Of a stretch of DNA of 64,000 bases, positions 60,941 to 64,000 are shown piece after piece. The notes below the pieces were generated by a model, which saw only the letters and a program-made list of their open reading frames with translations, searched no databases and was not told the DNA's origin. Position 1 is the first letter of the stretch; every line of letters begins with the position of its first letter. The translations under genes and the position numbers were made by a program. This stretch comes from Geoanaerobacter pelophilus (GTDB taxonomy: Bacteria > Desulfobacterota > Desulfuromonadia > Geobacterales > DSM-12255): positions 1 through 64,000 of the forward strand of contig NZ_JAHCVJ010000009.1 in the NCBI RefSeq assembly GCF_018476885.1. Reading direction: 5' to 3'.

Positions 60941-61945
60941 ATGCCCGGACCTTATGCCCATCTCTCCCTGGTCAGGGAGCTTGCAAACTCGGCCTGTTTC
61001 ATTGAGGCCATGCTGCCTGTTACCGGTTTGTCGTCTCCGGGTGATGAACTTTTCTGCTTCTGCGCTCTCGGTACGGTCAGTCCCGATTATCCCAATCTGG
61101 CTTCTTTCGAATCAGGTGATGCGGTTTGGGCTGACGCCATGCACTATAGCCATACCGGAGAGATGGTAATCCGGGGTATCGATTACCTGAAAAAGATGCC
61201 TGACAACGGTGCGAAGGCGAGATGCCTGGCCTGGCTTCTCGGCTACTGTGCACACGTTGTTGCTGATGCGACCATCCATCCGGTCGTGCAACTCAAGGTT
61301 GGTGCTTATGAAACCAATGTCCAGGCTCACCGGCGCTGCGAACTGCATCAGGATTATTTTATTGCCCCTCGCCTCGGACTCGGCGCTATCGGCAAGTCAC
61401 CTCATTTGAACGGCCTTTTGTACGGCTGCCTCCAAGAGGGGAGCCGCCGGTTGCTCGATCCGGATATTACCCGGTTCTGGTCTGGTCTGCTCCTGGAGTG
61501 TCACCGCGACCGGTTCCTGAAGCAGCCCCCCGACATCCACGCCTGGCACCGGAATGCCATCCAGCTTGCGGCGGCGGGGAGAGCTGACGGTCTGCACCTC
61601 TTCCCCCTGGCGCGGTTGATCCTGGCTAAAACCGGGCTGCACTATCCTGCTGTAGGGGGTGCAGATCCGGAGTACATCGAGCGGCTCCCGGTGCCGGGTG
61701 GCAATCTCATGGCGTATGACGGTCTCTTCAACCTGGCAGTGGCCAACGTGGCCGAAGCCTGGAAGATCGTCGCAGCGGCGGTTCATACCGGTGATGACCG
61801 TTATTGCTCCTGGTTCGGTGACTGGAATCTGGATACCGGCTGTGATCCGGTTGGCCGGTTGGCTTTTTGGCAATTGCGGGACTGCTATTGGTTAACAAGC
61901 AGTCTATGTAGAGTCATGAATTTGGAGAATCAGTCAGATAGCTAG
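60941..61945 (+). CDS. zinc-dependent phospholipase C-like protein
   Basis: The 334-residue protein belongs to the Zn_dep_PLPC group: MPGPYAHLSLV at the start, ALGTVSPDYPNL, ADAMHYSHTGEMV, LLGYCAHVVADATIHPVV and HRRCELHQDY, which supply the His/Asp/Glu ligands for a zinc cluster. There is no signal peptide, unlike true secreted phospholipases, so it probably acts inside the cell; the substrate is unknown. The ends of this gene and arsC (opposite strand) overlap by 32 bases. Confidence 0.8.
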   Translation: MPGPYAHLSLVRELANSACFIEAMLPVTGLSSPGDELFCFCALGTVSPDYPNLASFESGDAVWADAMHYSHTGEMVIRGIDYLKKMPDNGAKARCLAWLLGYCAHVVADATIHPVVQLKVGAYETNVQAHRRCELHQDYFIAPRLGLGAIGKSPHLNGLLYGCLQEGSRRLLDPDITRFWSGLLLECHRDRFLKQPPDIHAWHRNAIQLAAAGRADGLHLFPLARLILAKTGLHYPAVGGADPEYIERLPVPGGNLMAYDGLFNLAVANVAEAWKIVAAAVHTGDDRYCSWFGDWNLDTGCDPVGRLAFWQLRDCYWLTSSLCRVMNLENQSDS

Positions 61946-62336
61946 TAAGCTGCTCCAGAATCTCATCCCTTACCCGCCGGAACTCAGGTAGGAGCTCTTC
62001 GATGGTGCCGGCAAACCTTGAGGGATCATCGAAGCCAATATGCACCCGGCGAATTCCTCCAAAGAAGATTGGGCACTGTTCGTTGGCAGAATCGCATAGA
62101 GTGACGACATGGTCGAATTGCTGATCTTCGAACTCGTCAAGGGACTTGGACCTGTGGCCGGTCATCACTATACCCAGTTCCGACAGGACCTGGATAGCTA
62201 GTGGATTGACTCGGGTCGTTTCAGTTCCGGCGGAATAAGCCTGGAAACGGTCGCCGAGGTAGTGGTTTACGAGCGCTTCTGCCATCTGGGAACGACAAGA
62301 GTTGTGGGTACAGAGAAACAGGATACGCTTTTTCAT
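61914..62336 (-). CDS. arsC: arsenate reductase (thioredoxin-type, ArsC/Wzb fold)
   Basis: The 140-residue protein has the low-molecular-weight phosphatase P loop CTHNSCRS (Cys9, Arg15), MAEALVNHY, the Asp-containing FGGIRRVHIGFDDPSRFAG loop, and redox cysteines later in VVTLCDSANEQCP. This is the layout of thioredoxin-coupled arsenate reductases. No arsR or arsenite pump gene is adjacent. No clear ribosome site precedes the ATG. The 3' end overlaps the phospholipase C-like gene. Confidence 0.9.
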   Translation of the reverse strand: MKKRILFLCTHNSCRSQMAEALVNHYLGDRFQAYSAGTETTRVNPLAIQVLSELGIVMTGHRSKSLDEFEDQQFDHVVTLCDSANEQCPIFFGGIRRVHIGFDDPSRFAGTIEELLPEFRRVRDEILEQLTSYLTDSPNS

Positions 62337-62413
62337 TGTGAAGGATAATATCTGCTTATAAGGATGTAAACAAGTATAAAACCATATGTTTTTCAGATCA
62401 GCCTCTCATAAAT

Positions 62414-62448
62414 AAGGCGGCCAGAGATTTGCTCTGGACCGCCTTTGA
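62414..62448 (-). terminator. bidirectional hairpin terminator
   Basis: Stem AAGGCGGCCAGAG / CTCTGGACCGCCTT with one mismatch, followed by TTTGATTT on the plus strand and TATTTAT on the minus strand. It lies between arsC and the small membrane peptide gene. Confidence 0.8.
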
Positions 62449-62550
62449 TTTCCCTTTCAGTTTTGCCGAGATTCCATCCTTCATTTGAACGTAACCCGCA
62501 CAAAGCAGCTACTACGGTCAATTAAGCAGGTTCTTTTTAGCTCATTGAGG

Positions 62551-62658
62551 TTAGCCATAATATGGGATATAAGGTTGCTTTCGTTTTCGCGGCTTGATGC
62601 GCCGGAGAGCTAATATTGTTGCGGCAACGGCAACTAGTGTAAAGATGGTCTTCTTCAT
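62551..62658 (-). CDS. possible 35-aa membrane peptide
   Basis: ATG 62658 follows AAAGGAACTCCCC. The frame ends at TAA 62551. The product begins MKKTIFTLVAVAATILALRR and ends with a strongly basic, Tyr/Pro-rich tail (KPRKRKQPYIPYYG). One short membrane helix with a positive inside tail would anchor in the inner membrane. It resembles a lone signal or sorting helix. There is a good ribosome site and a terminator downstream, which support a real gene, but no homologue is known to me. Confidence 0.5.
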   Translation of the reverse strand: MKKTIFTLVAVAATILALRRIKPRKRKQPYIPYYG

Positions 62659-62751
62659 GGGGAGTTCCTTTCCTTCTGCAAATCAGCTGAAGACTTGTCA
62701 GGATGTTGATAGATGAACTTCCTACCACGTTATCCGGGTTTGAAAGTAATA

Positions 62752-62792
62752 AGCCTGGACCGGAGTAGAGACCCCGATCCAGACCTTTTTAG
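62752..62792 (-). terminator. probable terminator after the PEP-CTERM-like gene
   Basis: Imperfect hairpin CTGGACCGG-N10-CCGATCCAG with T-rich DNA on both sides (CCTTTTTA on plus, CTTATTA on minus), 58 bases after the stop at 62850. Confidence 0.55.
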
Positions 62793-62849
62793 CTGTAGCA
62801 CATGCTTTAGTGAAACGTCACCGGCATTGACTCATCGCTGAAATCCTGC

Positions 62850-63491
62850 CTACTTCCGGCGTCTCCTGATTCCCACCAGCCCCATGAGCCCGGAGCCGAG
62901 CAGCCAGGCTGCGGTCGGGATCGGCGCCGGTGTCGGGGTGACACTAGCTTCGCTGGCAAAAATTTCGGTGCTTGTGCTGCCGTCGTTCATAAGGTTGATG
63001 TTAAAGAGGGAACCAGCCACTGAACCATTAATACCGTCGGCATTAAAAAGGGGCTGTAAACCGATTTCGTCCCGGAAAATGCATAGGGAGAAGGTACTGC
63101 TGCCGCCATCCGGAGTGCCAACAGGAGGGCCGGGGAAGGAGATATTGAATTTCAGGAGATTTTTGAACCAATAACCCTGATTATAATCATTTGTTCCGTT
63201 TGTATTATTGAAATGCACAAAGCTTGGCAGGCGTCCGATCACAGCACTGCCGTCGACAACTTGATCGGAAGGAGGACCACTGATAAAACCTGATTCTGCG
63301 AATCTGATTTCGCGAACATTGACTGATGAAGGAACCCCGTTAAGTCCACCGTACTGAAGATAGAGAAAACCTCTGGTTCGGTTAATCCTTGAGGTGTCAA
63401 TTGATACGTCGAAACTGAGGTCTGCAAACGCCGAGCTGGCGGCAAACATGATGACGCTCACAATAAACAGTTTGATTTTCAAGAAGTTCAT
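62850..63491 (-). CDS. PEP-CTERM-like surface protein (213 aa)
   Basis: ATG 63491 follows GGAGAATGAA; a start at 63515 would break the signal peptide. The signal peptide (IKLFIVSVIMFAASSAFA) is followed by a beta-rich body with DVSIDTSRINRTRGFLYLQYGG and FNNTNGTNDYNQGYWF, similar to a group of PEP-CTERM proteins with a jelly-roll-like body. The sorting tail is APIPTAAWLLGSGLMGLVGIRRRRK. It is separate from the riboswitch operon at 15-18 kb. No GEMM aptamer precedes it. Confidence 0.82.
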   Translation of the reverse strand: MNFLKIKLFIVSVIMFAASSAFADLSFDVSIDTSRINRTRGFLYLQYGGLNGVPSSVNVREIRFAESGFISGPPSDQVVDGSAVIGRLPSFVHFNNTNGTNDYNQGYWFKNLLKFNISFPGPPVGTPDGGSSTFSLCIFRDEIGLQPLFNADGINGSVAGSLFNINLMNDGSTSTEIFASEASVTPTPAPIPTAAWLLGSGLMGLVGIRRRRK

Positions 63492-63542
63492 TTCATTCTC
63501 CTGACAACTGATCATGTTCAGAATCTAATGTCCAAAGTAACA

Positions 63543-63576
63543 GCACCCGGACCGGTTTGAAGGTCCGGGTGCTTCA
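63543..63576 (-). terminator. terminator after the phosphoesterase gene
   Basis: Perfect 11-bp stem GCACCCGGACC / GGTCCGGGTGC with an 8-base loop, 18 bases after the stop at 63594 on the minus strand. Confidence 0.85.
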
Positions 63577-63593
63577 TAAGGCATAAAATGCAA

Positions 63594-64000
63594 TCAGTTG
63601 CTGCGCGGAGCCAGCGATACGGTCTTGGAAGTGCCCCAGGTCTTGGTATTCCAGAGATACTCGCGCACAGTCATTTGCGTTGCACCCGGATCGATCGAGA
63701 CCACCTGAAACGACAGTTTGCTCGGATCGCCAATGCCATTGGCGGCGTCGATCCCTGAAACCATGCCTTTCATCGGGGAATCGACGCGGAAGGTATTCAG
63801 GCTGATGTCGCTATCCGGCCCGGCATAGGTGTAGAACTCGTTGTAGTTGGTATTGCCGTGGAAGTAGGCCACCACGTTCTTGTGGTTCTTGAGCCAGGCA
63901 ACCAGCGCCCTCTGCTCGACAGTGCTGGGGTCATTGATGGTGGCAACGCTTGCATAGCCGCCGGCACCTTCGCCCAGCACCAGGTTTTCGAATTTATCGG
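63594..64000 (-). CDS. calcineurin-like metallophosphoesterase-type protein, C-terminal part (partial)
   Basis: The minus-strand frame is open from the window edge (reading DKFENLVLGEGAGGYASV) to the stop at 63594, so the gene starts beyond 64000; the GTG at 63980 is internal. The visible 135 residues contain LVAWLKNHKNVVAYFHGNTN, a strand-loop with His like the last metal motif (GHxH-type, here HGNT) of calcineurin-like phosphoesterases, followed by a beta-sandwich-like tail (LSFQVVSIDPGATQMTVREY). The assignment rests on this fragment only. Confidence 0.55.
   Translation of the reverse strand, partial: DKFENLVLGEGAGGYASVATINDPSTVEQRALVAWLKNHKNVVAYFHGNTNYNEFYTYAGPDSDISLNTFRVDSPMKGMVSGIDAANGIGDPSKLSFQVVSIDPGATQMTVREYLWNTKTWGTSKTVSLAPRSN

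Noticed and set aside
1-64000. CRISPR arrays, rRNA genes and complete tRNA genes
   Set aside because: I saw no regularly spaced short repeats, no cas genes, no rRNA sequence and no complete tRNA.

Overview
The window looks like chromosomal DNA of a Geobacter-type bacterium (Desulfobacterota, Geobacterales). The basis is a GEMM-class cyclic-dinucleotide riboswitch next to PEP-CTERM-like surface proteins, a DsbC-like protein carrying a CxxCH haem motif, polyphosphate:AMP phosphotransferase, many CheY-like and kinase genes, and GC-rich codon use. Genus and species cannot be fixed from sequence alone.

Layout. 1-980: end of a chemotaxis receptor and cheW, closed by a strong terminator. 1.2-7.4 kb: a small ORF, a second copy of a PHP-phosphotransferase fusion gene, a 733-bp broken-off tail of a recombinase gene, then a co-directional run of small metabolic genes (SagB-type nitroreductase, PPC/DUF296 protein, hydrolase, ABC-ATPase stump, methyltransferase, J-protein). 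7.6-15.0 kb: an AT-richer mobile module that starts at a 49-nt 3' fragment of a tRNA-Val gene. It encodes a ParB-like/AbiEi-like fusion and two large tyrosine recombinases with complete catalytic residues. The last 733 bp of the second recombinase are what is repeated at 3285-4017. 15.1-18.5 kb (minus): two PEP-CTERM-like proteins, a PstS-like binding protein and a coiled-coil protein downstream of a GEMM riboswitch that appears to be of the cGAMP-type (Ib). 18.7-41.3 kb: a very long plus-strand operon coding for a two-partner secretion system (TpsB, 3227-aa TpsA) together with its own TolQ/ExbB-like (fused to DUF2341-LamG), ExbD and TonB proteins, a porin, two prolyl isomerases, a histidine kinase/receiver pair and the parental PHP-phosphotransferase gene.

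41.4-56 kb is an envelope and lipid region: haem-DsbC, PHP-glycosyltransferase fusion, an unknown 816-aa protein with phosphatidylserine decarboxylase, an Lgt-like protein and DUF2062, a secreted glycosidase-like protein, a SulP transporter, polyphosphate:AMP phosphotransferase, and Skp. 56.6-64 kb holds a divergent pair of small paralogous genes, a CBS-histidine kinase with two receivers, several small Cys-rich proteins, a zinc-dependent phospholipase C-like protein, arsenate reductase, a third PEP-CTERM-like protein and the end of a calcineurin-like phosphoesterase.

The strongest candidates for undescribed biology are: (1) the ParB/AbiEi plus twin giant tyrosine recombinase module, with its tRNA-Val attachment scar and duplicated tail; (2) the two-partner secretion operon with a dedicated, architecturally odd Ton motor; (3) the riboswitch-controlled PEP-CTERM/PstS-like operon.
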